Assembly: GCF_900111595.1 (NCBI RefSeq)
Contig: NZ_FOHN01000003.1
Coordinates: 62,001-126,000, forward strand
Origin: [Clostridium] polysaccharolyticum
GTDB taxonomy: Bacteria > Bacillota > Clostridia > Lachnospirales > Lachnospiraceae
DNA: 64,000 nt
Direction: 5' to 3'
The notes beneath the pieces were generated by a model. That model was not told where the DNA came from. It saw only the letters and a list, made by a program, of their open reading frames with translations, and searched no databases. Below, one piece after another: positions 16,522-26,370 of this stretch (its first letter is position 1; the number at the start of each line of letters is the position of its first letter). Both the position numbers and the translations under genes were made by a program.

Positions 16522-17332
16522 AGAAAAAAGTTGGCAAGTAACGTATCCCGAAGGTGTGGTTGAATATCTGGATCTGTTCCGTGATAAGTACCTGCAGTAT
16601 GATGTGTTTGATCCGATTTTACATAAATACATCCAGGAACATAAACGATCAGATGGTAATCGTATCTGTTCTCTTGGTGCAGGAACAGGACGTCATGAAA
16701 TAGACATGGCCAAATTTGGTTACGATGTTGTTGGACTTGAACGTGATAAGAGATCGGTTGAGATTGCAAATGAACTTTTTGAGATTAACGATGTAAAGGT
16801 TGATATGCGAGTGTGTGATTTCTTGAAACCAGAGGAGATTGACAAGGTATGCAGCCAGATTCCAAAGTTTGATGCAATCATTCTGCTGTTCATTCCAATT
16901 AGTATGTATGATTATCATCGAGCTCTTGAGAATCTTAAGAAATACCTAAAGCCAGGTGGAGTGTTCATTACCAATTGCTTTGGCTACAGAGAAGAAATTG
17001 ATAGGGATAAAAAGGTGCTTCGATCCGATATCGAGGTAATCAATAAGGCGCAGCTTGATAAAATGATTGTGCGTCTGAATTACTATGAATTTGAGAAGGA
17101 TATCGTAAACTGGGATGCGATTTATCTTGTTCCTGATGAAGATGGTGTTGTAAGAATGAAAAAGGATCATGATATCCTGACTGTGAGCCCAGAAGATGAA
17201 GTAGAAGATCCTATTGAGGTGAGTAAAGAAGAATTTGAAATTCTTCCAAATTATAAAATAACCGAGTGTAATGACAGCATGACGCCACCGTGCCTTTATG
17301 AATATTTAGTAGGAAGGAGACTGCTAAAGTAA
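16514..17332 (+). CDS. Class I SAM-dependent methyltransferase
   Basis: The 272-residue protein has a Rossmann-fold methyltransferase core. Motif I is CSLGAGTGRHEID near residue 54, followed by the acidic end of strand 2 (VVGLERDKRS). Motif III-like sequences LKKYLKPGGVFITNCFG follow around residue 145. The C-terminal third is acidic and not assignable. It overlaps the AAA+ gene by 8 bases and touches the transporter gene after it, so it belongs to the same transcript. The substrate is unknown; O-, N- or S-methylation of the pathway product is inferred. Confidence 0.82.
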   Translation: MNEEKSWQVTYPEGVVEYLDLFRDKYLQYDVFDPILHKYIQEHKRSDGNRICSLGAGTGRHEIDMAKFGYDVVGLERDKRSVEIANELFEINDVKVDMRVCDFLKPEEIDKVCSQIPKFDAIILLFIPISMYDYHRALENLKKYLKPGGVFITNCFGYREEIDRDKKVLRSDIEVINKAQLDKMIVRLNYYEFEKDIVNWDAIYLVPDEDGVVRMKKDHDILTVSPEDEVEDPIEVSKEEFEILPNYKITECNDSMTPPCLYEYLVGRRLLK

Positions 17333-18357
17333 TGGAACAAAGCAACAAAACAAGTTTCTGGAAAAGGAAAGATATTAGAATACAGTGTGTAATGTATATC
17401 ATTGTATTTCTAATATGGTTCTTTGGTTACATGAGAAGTATTGGATTTGGAAGCTACATAAAAAATTACCCAATTCCCCTTACTATGGTATTTGGCGGAT
17501 TTGTTTCTGGATTCACTATCTGTGGTGGAGGAGCTGTGTCTTTCCCTATCTTCTGTAAGGCATTAAAGCTCGATCCTATGATGGCCAGGGATTTTGCACT
17601 GGGAATTCAATCATTTGGTATGACCTGTGCTACAATAACGATTATTGTGAAAAAGATACCAATTGAAAAAACAGTAGCAATTTTTTGTACAATTGGCAGT
17701 TTCTTTGGCTTGGTATTAGGAAATATATTCGTGGTTCCTTATATTTCTTCCGGTAGTATGAAAATCCTGTTTTCCATTATGACAGCTGCCTTTGGCACAT
17801 CGTTATTTGCAAAAACCTATTTATTCCGCAAAAATCAAAAACCCATGTATGATAATCTTAAAATTCCAGATACGAGAGCAAAACTGCTTTTGATAGTCAT
17901 AGGAATCTTTGGTGGTATCTTTACTTCTGTTTTAGGTACCGGAGCAGATATTCTGGCATTTTCCATGGCAACGATTCTATTCCGGTTAAATGAAAAGGTT
18001 TTGAATCCTACTTCGGATATTATTATGGCATTGTCGTCCATTATGGGCTTGCTCATGAGAATGTTCTTATTTGATGGTGTGAATTCAGATGCTGCTAGAA
18101 GTTTTCCGCTTGCAATTCCTATTGTAATCATTATGGCACCATTTGGTGCTGTCGTAGCAAGTAAGATTAAACGTCTTGCAGTAGTCAAATTTTTGTTGTT
18201 TTTCATTGTAGTAGATGTGGCTTCAACATTTAGAAGTGTACATTTTGATGACCAGAGGTTAGCATTTACAATAATATGCTTTTCTGTATTATTACTCTTC
18301 TATCTGTTATTAGCAAAGACATCAGCAATTATCGATAAATCGGAGGAAAAGGTATGA
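17332..18357 (+). CDS. TauE/SafE-family membrane transporter
   Basis: This 341-residue multi-pass membrane protein shows the two-repeat pattern of the TauE/SafE family, with glycine-rich helices ([22 protein letters not shown] and [20 protein letters not shown]). Characterised relatives move sulfite, sulfoacetate or other organosulfur anions. Start and stop codons overlap both neighbours, so it is part of the operon. Its presence hints at a sulfur-containing or anionic product or by-product, which would fit a Cys-bearing precursor, but this is inference. Confidence 0.82.
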   Translation: MEQSNKTSFWKRKDIRIQCVMYIIVFLIWFFGYMRSIGFGSYIKNYPIPLTMVFGGFVSGFTICGGGAVSFPIFCKALKLDPMMARDFALGIQSFGMTCATITIIVKKIPIEKTVAIFCTIGSFFGLVLGNIFVVPYISSGSMKILFSIMTAAFGTSLFAKTYLFRKNQKPMYDNLKIPDTRAKLLLIVIGIFGGIFTSVLGTGADILAFSMATILFRLNEKVLNPTSDIIMALSSIMGLLMRMFLFDGVNSDAARSFPLAIPIVIIMAPFGAVVASKIKRLAVVKFLLFFIVVDVASTFRSVHFDDQRLAFTIICFSVLLLFYLLLAKTSAIIDKSEEKV

Positions 18358-19505
18358 AAAAAATAAGTTATTTTACATCAGAGTCGGTTATGGCTGGACA
18401 TCCAGATAAAATGTGTGATCAGATATCAGATGCTATTCTAGACGCAATTATTGCTAAGGACAGCAAAGCCCATGTAGCATGTGAAACCGTAGCCACAGAA
18501 GGTCTTATTATGGTAACCGGAGAGATAACAGCAAATACCACTGTGGATTATGAGAAAATAATCAGAAAGACAGTAAATGATATTGGATATTGTAATGATT
18601 TATATGGATTCAATGGAAATACATGTAAGGTATTATTAGCGTTAAAGAAACAGTCACCTGATATTGCCAGAGGGGTAGAAACGGACAAGGTAACGGGGGC
18701 GGGAGACCAGGGAATGATGTTTGGTTATGCTTGCAATGAAACGGAACAGCTAATGCCTCTTAGCATCACACTGGCACATAAATTGGTTAAGAAGCTAGAT
18801 GAGTATAGAAGAACTGTTCCTGAACAGTTAGGTCCTGATGGAAAAGCACAAGTGACGGTAGAATACGAAGATGGCAAAGTTAAGAAAGTAGATACCATTG
18901 TTGTTTCCGTTCAGCATGTAGCAAAACTTACTTTAGAGGAATGTAAAACGATGGTAACAGAATATGTGATTAAGCAGGTAATTCCAAAAGAAATGCTTAA
19001 ATCGGACACTAAAATCTATATTAATCCAACGGGACGATTCGTGGAAGGTGGACCTACAGCGGATGCTGGCTTAACAGGAAGAAAAATAGTTGTAGACACT
19101 TATGGAGGATATGCCTCACACGGTGGAGGAGCTTTCTCAGGAAAAGATCCAACTAAGGTTGATCGAACAGGAGCCTATATGGCACGTTATATTGCGAAAA
19201 ACCTTGTGGCGGCAGGTCTGGCAGATAAATGTCAGATTGAGTTGGCCTACTCAATAGGCAAAGAGGAGCCTGTATCAATTCACATTGACAGTTTCGGAAC
19301 TTCTAAGCTAGAAGAAGAGGATTTGGTAAAGATCGTGAGAAAGGAATTTCCATTAACTCCTGCTGGTATGATCGAAGAACTTGATTTAAGAAAACCAGTC
19401 TATCAAAAGGCAGCATCTTATGGACACTTTGGTAGAGACGAAGTGGAAGGATTTCATTGGGAGCGCACTGATAAAGTGGACAAACTAAAAAAATATTGTA
19501 AATAG
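18354..19505 (+). CDS. metK: S-adenosylmethionine synthetase
   Basis: Methionine adenosyltransferase makes SAM from methionine and ATP. The family blocks are all visible: [19 protein letters not shown] at the N-terminus, [42 protein letters not shown] and a C-terminal YGHFGR. At 383 residues it is full length. It is translationally coupled to the cluster (overlap of 4 bases with the transporter), so it probably supplies SAM to the three radical SAM enzymes and the methyltransferase. Whether it is the only metK of the genome cannot be seen. Confidence 0.97.
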   Translation: MKKISYFTSESVMAGHPDKMCDQISDAILDAIIAKDSKAHVACETVATEGLIMVTGEITANTTVDYEKIIRKTVNDIGYCNDLYGFNGNTCKVLLALKKQSPDIARGVETDKVTGAGDQGMMFGYACNETEQLMPLSITLAHKLVKKLDEYRRTVPEQLGPDGKAQVTVEYEDGKVKKVDTIVVSVQHVAKLTLEECKTMVTEYVIKQVIPKEMLKSDTKIYINPTGRFVEGGPTADAGLTGRKIVVDTYGGYASHGGGAFSGKDPTKVDRTGAYMARYIAKNLVAAGLADKCQIELAYSIGKEEPVSIHIDSFGTSKLEEEDLVKIVRKEFPLTPAGMIEELDLRKPVYQKAASYGHFGRDEVEGFHWERTDKVDKLKKYCK

Positions 19506-19523
19506 TCTTGATATTGTACTATA

Positions 19524-19556
19524 AGGGGCAAGGTGTGTTTTGTGCACTTTGCCCCT
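19524..19556 (+). terminator. Hairpin terminator after metK
   Basis: AGGGGCAAGGTG pairs with CACTTTGCCCCT around a short loop. The following bases (GAATTTG) give only a weak U tract. It marks the probable end of the cluster transcript. Confidence 0.7.
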
Positions 19557-19620
19557 GAATTTGTATAAGAAATGACAAGTTGGCAATATTTAAAAAAATG
19601 TTTTGTTTTAGAAAGAAATT

Positions 19621-19629
19621 TGTTATAAT
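19621..19629 (+). promoter_or_regulatory. Extended -10 promoter for the alkD-like gene
   Basis: TGTTATAAT is a perfect extended -10 element, 17 bases before the AlkD-like start codon. The -35 region is weak (TTTTGT at 19601-19606 with a 17-bp spacer). It supports a separate transcript downstream of the metK terminator. Confidence 0.55.
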
Positions 19630-19646
19630 GAACAGGGAGGAACATT

Positions 19647-20369
19647 ATGGAAGCGAAAGAGATTATACAACAATTAAAAGAAATGTCTTCTGATAAATTT
19701 AAACAAAATGTTGTTCGAATGGGTATTCCAGAAGAAAATAGTATCGGTGTATCGACGGTTATGTTAAGAAAAATGGTTCCGAAGATAGGAAGATCAAATG
19801 AACTGGCATGGGATTTATGGAATACTGGTTATCATGAGGCGAAGCTTTTGGCAGTTCTATTGATGGAAAAAAAGAAGGTAACTCTTGACGATGTTCGAAA
19901 AATGATGACACAGGTATATTCCTGGGATTTATGTGATCATATTTGTAAGAATTTGATTATTAAGATACCAGGATACCAGAATTTGATTCTGGAATGGTGT
20001 GATAATTCAAATACCTATTACCGTAGAGCTGTATTTACGCTGATTGCCAGTGTGTCTGTACATGAAAAAAATGTAACAGAGGAAGAGATTACAAGTTATC
20101 TGAACTTGATAAAGGAATGTTCGGAGGATAATCGAGAACATGTGAAAAAGGCAGTATCCTGGGCACTTAGAGAGATTGGAAAGATAGATTATAACTATCT
20201 GGAACGTGCTATTGAAACTGCACAGGAATTAAAAGAGCGTTCATCAAAGGCGTGTCAGTGGATTGCTAAAGATGCCTTGAAGGAATTAGAAACTTTAGTT
20301 AAGGTTGAAGGACGGACAAGGCTAATCACATCAAAATCCCAGATGGCAAAAGAACAAGGACTTAGCTGA
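19647..20369 (+). CDS. DNA alkylation repair protein, AlkD-like HEAT-repeat glycosylase
   Basis: The 240-residue all-helical protein matches the AlkD family of HEAT-like repeat DNA glycosylases, which excise N3- and N7-alkylated purines. Visible blocks include WNTGYHEAKLLAVLLMEK, SWDLCDHICKN, the YYRRAVFTLIAS segment and KKAVSWALREIGK, which hold the Trp, Asp and Arg residues around the lesion pocket. The start follows GGGAGGAAC. It is followed by two small genes spaced 4-17 bases apart, suggesting a short operon that is separate from the metK cluster. Confidence 0.87.
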   Translation: MEAKEIIQQLKEMSSDKFKQNVVRMGIPEENSIGVSTVMLRKMVPKIGRSNELAWDLWNTGYHEAKLLAVLLMEKKKVTLDDVRKMMTQVYSWDLCDHICKNLIIKIPGYQNLILEWCDNSNTYYRRAVFTLIASVSVHEKNVTEEEITSYLNLIKECSEDNREHVKKAVSWALREIGKIDYNYLERAIETAQELKERSSKACQWIAKDALKELETLVKVEGRTRLITSKSQMAKEQGLS

Positions 20370-20386
20370 ACATAAAGGAGAAGAAG

Positions 20387-20809
20387 ATGCGACGATCAGT
20401 TATTGTAGTAGAGATTCCAGCAAATGAGAAAAAGGTATGGGATATCGTGACCGATAATTACCATACCCAATGGAGAAGTGATTTATCGAAAGTAGAAGTG
20501 CTAAATGAAAAAGAATTTGTAGAGTATACAAAGAACGGAATACCAACGAAGTTTACAATTGAAGCGAAAGAACCATGCAAATACTATGAATTTTCTTTTG
20601 GAAACAATAACATGCAAGGTGTATGGCACGGCAGCTTTTTTGCAGTAAACGAAAATGTAACCAGATTGGAGTTCGTTGAGGAAATTAAAATCAAGAATCC
20701 GTTAGTAGAACTGGTTTCTTATATCTTTTTTCCGATTAAAAAGATGCAGAAAACATATATGAAAGACCTCAAAGGGGAAGTGCAGAGGCAGGTAGAACAA
20801 AAGGAGTAA
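20387..20809 (+). CDS. SRPBCC-fold (polyketide cyclase-like) small protein
   Basis: The 140-residue protein starts with the SRPBCC opening VVVEIPANEKKVWDIVTDNYHTQWRSDLSKVEVL, and a central block matches the hydrophobic-ligand cavity fold. Members bind lipids or small hydrophobic ligands, and many have no known function. The ribosome site is AAAGGAGAAG. It is probably co-transcribed with the AlkD-like gene and the zinc-ribbon gene, a combination also compatible with a stress-response operon. No specific ligand can be named. Confidence 0.72.
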   Translation: MRRSVIVVEIPANEKKVWDIVTDNYHTQWRSDLSKVEVLNEKEFVEYTKNGIPTKFTIEAKEPCKYYEFSFGNNNMQGVWHGSFFAVNENVTRLEFVEEIKIKNPLVELVSYIFFPIKKMQKTYMKDLKGEVQRQVEQKE

Positions 20810-20813
20810 AAGT

Positions 20814-21080
20814 ATGGAAGAAAAATATTGTCAGGCATGTGGAATGCCAATGGGTGAGACAAATGAAATGTATGGGACCGAGAAGGATGGTTCCATAAGT
20901 AAAGACTACTGTAAGTACTGTTATGATAAAGGAGAGTTTCTCTTTCAGGGAACTATGGATGAGTTCATTGAAAACTGCATTCCTTATATGTTAGAATCCT
21001 GCAAAGACATGACAGCAGATCAGGCTAGAGACATGATGAAACAGCAGTTTCCTCATCTGAAACGCTGGAAGGAAGCTTAG
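20814..21080 (+). CDS. Putative zinc-ribbon protein
   Basis: The 88-residue protein has an N-terminal zinc ribbon made of CQACGMPM and, after about 19 residues, CKYCYDKGEF. This matches the small putative zinc-ribbon family often found beside or fused to SRPBCC or GyrI-like domains. The C-terminal half is helical (ESCKDMTADQARDMMKQQFP). All four Cys ligands are present. It begins four bases after the SRPBCC gene and is the last gene before a terminator. Function is unknown. Confidence 0.75.
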   Translation: MEEKYCQACGMPMGETNEMYGTEKDGSISKDYCKYCYDKGEFLFQGTMDEFIENCIPYMLESCKDMTADQARDMMKQQFPHLKRWKEA

Positions 21081-21160
21081 ATAGTAGTGGTTTAATAAGA
21101 AAAAATCTCATAGAAGATTCTAACAAAAGATTTCTATGGGAAATGTTAAAATGACGATTT

Positions 21161-21198
21161 GAGATCTTAGTGTTAATTTTGCACTAAGGTCTTTTTAT
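21161..21198 (+). terminator. Rho-independent terminator
   Basis: GATCTTAGTG pairs with CACTAAGGTC (one G-U pair), followed by CTTTTTATTTTT. An additional imperfect hairpin (ATCTCATAGAA / TTTCTATGGGA) lies just upstream. Confidence 0.85.
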
Positions 21199-21565
21199 TT
21201 TTGCTTTCCAGATGTTATTTAAACAGTTAGAAGATATCGGTTACAAATTCTCATAGAAAACCATTTTTAATTATTTTAACTTAAAAGAAACTTAAAATAA
21301 AAGCTAAAAAGAACAATAGTAAAATAGTATGGGTAAAATATAACTATTTTTAAGGTTGTTTATAATAAGTTATATATAATGGGAGAAAATAAAGGCTTTG
21401 TTTTGTTCATTTCGACAATGTAAAACAATTCAAAATTATGATAAAATAAAATTGCGTGAGGAACTACATTTAGTTACTTTATAATACTTAAAAGGGCAAC
21501 TTAAAATTAATTAAAATTTTAAGGAAATTCTACTTTCCAAAATTAAGAGAAGGGAGCAATAAGAA
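21199..21565 (+). promoter_or_regulatory. AT-rich leader upstream of the mannanase gene
   Basis: No ORF with a ribosome site was found. Several TATAAT-like elements occur near 21360-21380 and 21440-21450, too many in this AT-rich stretch to choose a promoter. A ribosome site AGAAGGGAG lies just before the GTG start of the mannanase. Confidence 0.4.
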
Positions 21566-24500
21566 GTGAGAAAGAATTACTTGTATAAACGAATCGGTGC
21601 ACTTATGTTAGCAGCTACCGTTATGGGAACTACTGTTACACAAAACGCATTTTCAGGATTCGTTGCAAAAGCAGCTTCTGAACAGAAGCAAGAAGCAAAA
21701 GTATTAAAAGCATGGAATTTTACAACAGGAGCAGACGGCTGGGAATATGGTACTGACTGGGAATATGAATACCATGGTATTGAGAATTCATCCGTATCCT
21801 GGGATGAAGGGAAATTAAAAGCAACGGTTGATTATAGTAAAGATGCAGATCAGGGCTGGAGTCAGATGGCAGTTAAGACTTGGGGCAGTAAAACATTTGA
21901 CTTAACAGGTGCTAATTTGTGTTCTTTTGATTTTTATTATGATTCAAGCTGCAAGACACAAGGAAAATTCCAGTTTAAGCTTTTCTCAAGTGGTGCAGGA
22001 ATTGAACAGGTTGTATCTTTCGATGAAAAAGATGCAGAAACAGTAGAAGGAACCATTAAAAAAGTAACCGTTGTTACAGATATAGATTTAACAGGTGAAG
22101 ATATCGCTAGTACATATGATTTTGCTATCTGCTTAGTAGGCAGTGAAACAGACTACGTTGGAGACGTATGGTTTGACAATATTAAACTTCTTTCAGCAGG
22201 CAAACAGGAAGAGCCAGCAAAAGAAGGCAAAGTATTAAAATCCTGGAGTTACACAACAGGGACAGACGGCTGGGAATACGGAACAAACTGGGAATACAAA
22301 TATGATGGAATTAAAAATTCATCGGTATCCTGGGATGAAGGAAAATTAAAAGCAACGGTAGATTACAGTAAAAATGCCGATGAAGGCTGGAGCCAGATGG
22401 CAGTTAAGACTTGGGTAAATAATACTATGGACTTAACAGGATTAAACCTTTGTACTTTTGATTTCTTCTATGATGAAAGCAAAATGACACAAGGAAACTT
22501 TATGTTCAAACTGTTCTCAAACGGTGCAGGAATTGAGCAGAATGTTACCTTTGAGCCAGAAAATGCAGAAACAGTAGAAGGAACCATTAAGAAAATTTCA
22601 CTAAGCGTAGACTTAGGCGAACTGACTTCGGAAGATATTGCAGCAGTAAATGATTTTGCAATCTGCTTAGTAGGTGTGAATACAGATTATGTTGGAGATG
22701 TATGGTTTGATAATATCAAATTAATTTCTACAACTGCTCAGGAAAAACCAGTGAATGCATTAGCACGTTATACATTTGATAACTCCGCACAAGGCTGGTA
22801 TTATGGACAAGGCTGGGAATTCAATTATCATAGTGCAGACAAATCTTCTGTAAAACAGGAGAACGGAATGTTAAGAGTAAACTGTGATTTCAGCAAAGAT
22901 GCGGCTGAAACATGGAGTCAGTTAGCCGCTTGTGTATGGGATAACAACGGATTAAACTTAACAGGTGCGAATCAGACATCTCTTGACTTTATCTTTGATA
23001 GAACTCTGTTAAAGAAAGGCTCTTTCAAATTAAAACTGTACTCCAATGATCATATTGATACAACAGCAGATGTCGATCTTGCTGATGCTGAAGAAGTGGA
23101 AGGAACAAACTTAATTAAGGTTCCAGTTCATTTCTACTTTGAGCCACTAACAGATGCAGATAAGGTTAATGACTTAGCCGTATGTATTATTGGAAGTTCA
23201 ACGGATTATGCAGGACCAGTTTATTTAGATAATGTTACGGTAATGAAAGCAGGAGAAGCAACAAGCTCTTATGTAAACTCTACTGTAAAGGCAACAGGTG
23301 CTAAATACAAACAAAGTGTAAAAGATGGCGTTCTTACTACATTTGACAAAGATGGAAGTGAAGTAAAAACAAAACTTGCAACACAGGTGCCAGTTGTAGA
23401 TAGAAAAGCTACCGATGCTGTAAAACAGGCATATGCATATTTAAAAGCAATTGGCTCTACGGATACTGTTATTTACGGACATCAGGATGATACCTTTGCC
23501 AAAGCAGGTTCCAAAGACTTATCTACATCCGATACTTATGATGTAACGGGAGCTTATGCAGGTGTATTCGGTATTGATGCCTTAGCATTAGCAGGACAGG
23601 AATATAGTGCATATCGATTCAACAATGAAATCGTACCGAAGACGGGAGCACAAAGAGTACCAGAAACATTAGTAGGAAACGTTCAGGCATCTGCAGCACT
23701 GACAAACATGGCAATTGAAAGCGGTGCATTAGTAACACTTTCTGCTCATATGCCAAACTTCTCCTTAACAAAGGCAGGAAATTACGACGGTGTTCATTCT
23801 TATACAAAATACAACTTCAGTGGTTATACGGTAAATGATTTAACTGGAGATACTATGAATCAGATTCTTCCAGGCGGAAAATACAATGATAAGTTTAATG
23901 CTTATCTGGATATGATTGCGGAATATGCAAATCAGGTAGATGGAGCAATTATATTCCGGCCATTCCATGAAAATACAGGTGGATGGTTCTGGTGGGGAAC
24001 TGCAACCTGTGATGCAGAAACTTACAAGAATGTATATCGTTACACAGTAGAATATTTACGTGATACCAAAGGGGTTCACAACATGTTATATGAATATGGT
24101 CCAAGTGCGGATGCAGTAACTGTTGCGGATTATGAAGAACGTTTCCCAGGGGATGAATACGTAGATATCGTTGGTTTTGACTGCTACAACAACAATCCTA
24201 AGGATGATGATACTTTCGTAAATATATTAAAAGCACAGTTAGATGTTACGGGAGAATTTGCAAGCCAGCATAACAAATTATTAGCTGTAACAGAAACTGG
24301 TATGGCTTCTACTTCTGTAGATAAGGGAGATCACCAGACAGCAGTACATAAAGTAGGCAACAAAGACAAAGACTGGTACTTAAAGGTTATGGAGACTGTT
24401 GCAAAATCTGATGCAAGTTATTTCTTATTATGGGCTAACTTTGCTGAAAATGATGGTTTCTATTCTCCATATGTAAAATCTGTAAATGAAGATGGTTCTT

Positions 24501-26068
24501 TATATGGACATGAATTATTAGATAATTTCATTAACTTCTACAATGATCCAAGAAGTGCATTTACTTCTAACATGCAGAATGCAATGGAACAGTTAAAGGA
24601 TGTTAAGATTGATGCTATCGCTATCTCTGATGCAGCAAATGGATACATTACATCCCCAGCTTCCGGTTCTAGAATCTTAGAAGCTACGGATATAACTGCA
24701 AAACTTGTAAATGTAGAAGCTGCGGATAAAGTAGAGATTGTATTTTACGGTGCAGATAATGTAGTGGAAAAAGTAACTGCTGCTACAGCGGATGGAGTAA
24801 ATTACAAAGCAAGATTAGATGCCGATACTTTAAAAGCATTAGGTTCTACAGTTGGAACAATGGCTCTTTTGGTAAATGGAGAAACAATTCAGACAATTAA
24901 TGCAACTTACAATATTCCAGAACCAGTGATTGATCCATTGGTAGCAGATAACTTTGAAGATTACTATGGTGTAGAGTCCTTATTAAATAAGGCTTGGCCA
25001 ATGATGAAATATTCAGGCTGCTCACTTAACTTGGGACTTACAAAAGAACCTGGCAAATTCTATGAAGGAAACTATGGTTTAAAATTCACATATGATGAAA
25101 GTGCAGACGGATGGGCTGGTGCAACAATTGCAAAAGATGCAAACTGGTCTGGATGCAATGCATTGCAGTTATGGACAATTCCAGATGGAAACAATCAGAA
25201 GACAGTAGTCCAGATTACAGCCAATGATAAGGTATACGAAGTATACTTAAATAAATATGCAGAATACGCAAATTCTACAGAACCTATGTTAATCACAATT
25301 CCATTTAGTGAATTCTGTGAAAGAGATACAGCAGGCAATCCAAAAGGAAACCTTCCAAGTGATTCCTTCAAGATTTCTTCTGTCGGTCTTTGGGTAAATG
25401 CAATTGATGGAACTCCTGCTGTCATAGATGGCAGAGTAACAGGAACGATCTACTATGATGCAGTAAAGGCAGTAAAAACAGATAAGACTGCAATTACATT
25501 TGAAAAAACAGATGCTCCACAGCCAAGTGTAGCACCAAGCGTGGAGCCAAGCATAGAGCCATCTGTAGCACCAAGTGTGAAACCAAGCATAGAGCCATCT
25601 GTAGCACCAAGTGTGAAACCAAGCGTAAAGCCAAGTGTAGCACCATCAGTTGAGCCAACGCCAAGCGTAAAACCAGAAGGCATTTGTCCAAAAGTTAAAG
25701 TAGAAACCAGTAACTTTGGAGGAATTTCTCAGAAATACACAATTACAAATGGTGGAACAAAAGCATTTGATTTATCGAAGCTTACAGTTCGTTATAACTA
25801 TAAGAAGTCAGGTAATTTAGGACAGCAGTTCTGGTGTGATAATGCAGCTTTGGCATTAAATGAAGCACCATATTATGTAAGCCTGGGTTCCAGTGTAAAA
25901 GGAGAATTTAAAGACGGTTATTTAGAGATTTCATTTGCGGATGCATACGTAATGAAATCTGGAGAATTGACATTACAGATTAGATTAAACCAGGAAAACT
26001 GGGCAAGCTACGAAAACTTTGAAGAAGGTGCAGTAGAAGTATACTACGATGGCCAGTTAATAAAATAA
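21566..26068 (+). CDS. Secreted multi-module GH26 beta-mannanase
   Basis: The 1500-residue protein starts at a GTG after AGAAGGGAGC. A signal peptide spans about residues 1-37 (cleavage near AKAAS). Three roughly 170-residue carbohydrate-binding-type modules follow (about 45-215, 224-395, 397-570); the first two are near-copies. The GH26 domain spans about 610-1020, with acid/base Glu802 in FRPFHENTGGWFWWG and nucleophile Glu910 in LLAVTETGMAS, 108 residues apart as is usual for the family. An Ig-like region and another binding module follow, then a Pro/Ser linker (about 1315-1370) and a C-terminal CBM3-like module. It should hydrolyse mannan at the surface or outside the cell. No dockerin, LPXTG or S-layer domain is seen. 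Confidence 0.93.
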   Translation: MRKNYLYKRIGALMLAATVMGTTVTQNAFSGFVAKAASEQKQEAKVLKAWNFTTGADGWEYGTDWEYEYHGIENSSVSWDEGKLKATVDYSKDADQGWSQMAVKTWGSKTFDLTGANLCSFDFYYDSSCKTQGKFQFKLFSSGAGIEQVVSFDEKDAETVEGTIKKVTVVTDIDLTGEDIASTYDFAICLVGSETDYVGDVWFDNIKLLSAGKQEEPAKEGKVLKSWSYTTGTDGWEYGTNWEYKYDGIKNSSVSWDEGKLKATVDYSKNADEGWSQMAVKTWVNNTMDLTGLNLCTFDFFYDESKMTQGNFMFKLFSNGAGIEQNVTFEPENAETVEGTIKKISLSVDLGELTSEDIAAVNDFAICLVGVNTDYVGDVWFDNIKLISTTAQEKPVNALARYTFDNSAQGWYYGQGWEFNYHSADKSSVKQENGMLRVNCDFSKDAAETWSQLAACVWDNNGLNLTGANQTSLDFIFDRTLLKKGSFKLKLYSNDHIDTTADVDLADAEEVEGTNLIKVPVHFYFEPLTDADKVNDLAVCIIGSSTDYAGPVYLDNVTVMKAGEATSSYVNSTVKATGAKYKQSVKDGVLTTFDKDGSEVKTKLATQVPVVDRKATDAVKQAYAYLKAIGSTDTVIYGHQDDTFAKAGSKDLSTSDTYDVTGAYAGVFGIDALALAGQEYSAYRFNNEIVPKTGAQRVPETLVGNVQASAALTNMAIESGALVTLSAHMPNFSLTKAGNYDGVHSYTKYNFSGYTVNDLTGDTMNQILPGGKYNDKFNAYLDMIAEYANQVDGAIIFRPFHENTGGWFWWGTATCDAETYKNVYRYTVEYLRDTKGVHNMLYEYGPSADAVTVADYEERFPGDEYVDIVGFDCYNNNPKDDDTFVNILKAQLDVTGEFASQHNKLLAVTETGMASTSVDKGDHQTAVHKVGNKDKDWYLKVMETVAKSDASYFLLWANFAENDGFYSPYVKSVNEDGSLYGHELLDNFINFYNDPRSAFTSNMQNAMEQLKDVKIDAIAISDAANGYITSPASGSRILEATDITAKLVNVEAADKVEIVFYGADNVVEKVTAATADGVNYKARLDADTLKALGSTVGTMALLVNGETIQTINATYNIPEPVIDPLVADNFEDYYGVESLLNKAWPMMKYSGCSLNLGLTKEPGKFYEGNYGLKFTYDESADGWAGATIAKDANWSGCNALQLWTIPDGNNQKTVVQITANDKVYEVYLNKYAEYANSTEPMLITIPFSEFCERDTAGNPKGNLPSDSFKISSVGLWVNAIDGTPAVIDGRVTGTIYYDAVKAVKTDKTAITFEKTDAPQPSVAPSVEPSIEPSVAPSVKPSIEPSVAPSVKPSVKPSVAPSVEPTPSVKPEGICPKVKVETSNFGGISQKYTITNGGTKAFDLSKLTVRYNYKKSGNLGQQFWCDNAALALNEAPYYVSLGSSVKGEFKDGYLEISFADAYVMKSGELTLQIRLNQENWASYENFEEGAVEVYYDGQLIK
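25523..25675 (+). repeat. Minisatellite encoding a PSVAPSVEP-type linker
   Basis: Short repeated units encode PSVAPS, VEPSIEPS and VKPS variants in the mannanase linker before its CBM3-like module. Length changes by slippage are likely in such repeats. It is coding sequence, not a CRISPR. Confidence 0.85.
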
Positions 26069-26094
26069 TGATATAATATAGTATGAATGATAAG

Positions 26095-26126
26095 AAAGAG
26101 GTCACTGCGAAAGCGGGACCTCTTTT
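26095..26126 (+). terminator. Rho-independent terminator after the mannanase gene
   Basis: AAAGAGGTC pairs with GACCTCTTT around a GC-containing loop, followed by a short T run. Confidence 0.85.
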
Positions 26127-26370
26127 AACGTGCTTAGGATTTAAATATGAAAAAATTTTGACATAACTTTGCTATGCAATTATAAAAAGAGTTTATTGCT
26201 TAAAAAAATTAGCGATAATGGTAATTGGGAAAATTGTAATGGTATAAAATGATATTTCCTATATAGTTGTTTTGGATTACCGATTTCCTATAATAGGTTA
26301 GAAAATAGTTGGGGAAAAATATTTTGGTTCAACGGTTATTCCAAATATTTTACATGGAGGACAAGACAGA

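Noticed and set aside
25523-25675. Short regular repeats that could be mistaken for a CRISPR array
   Set aside because: Units are in frame inside the mannanase, encode a Pro/Ser linker and have no spacers. No CRISPR array or cas gene was seen in the window.
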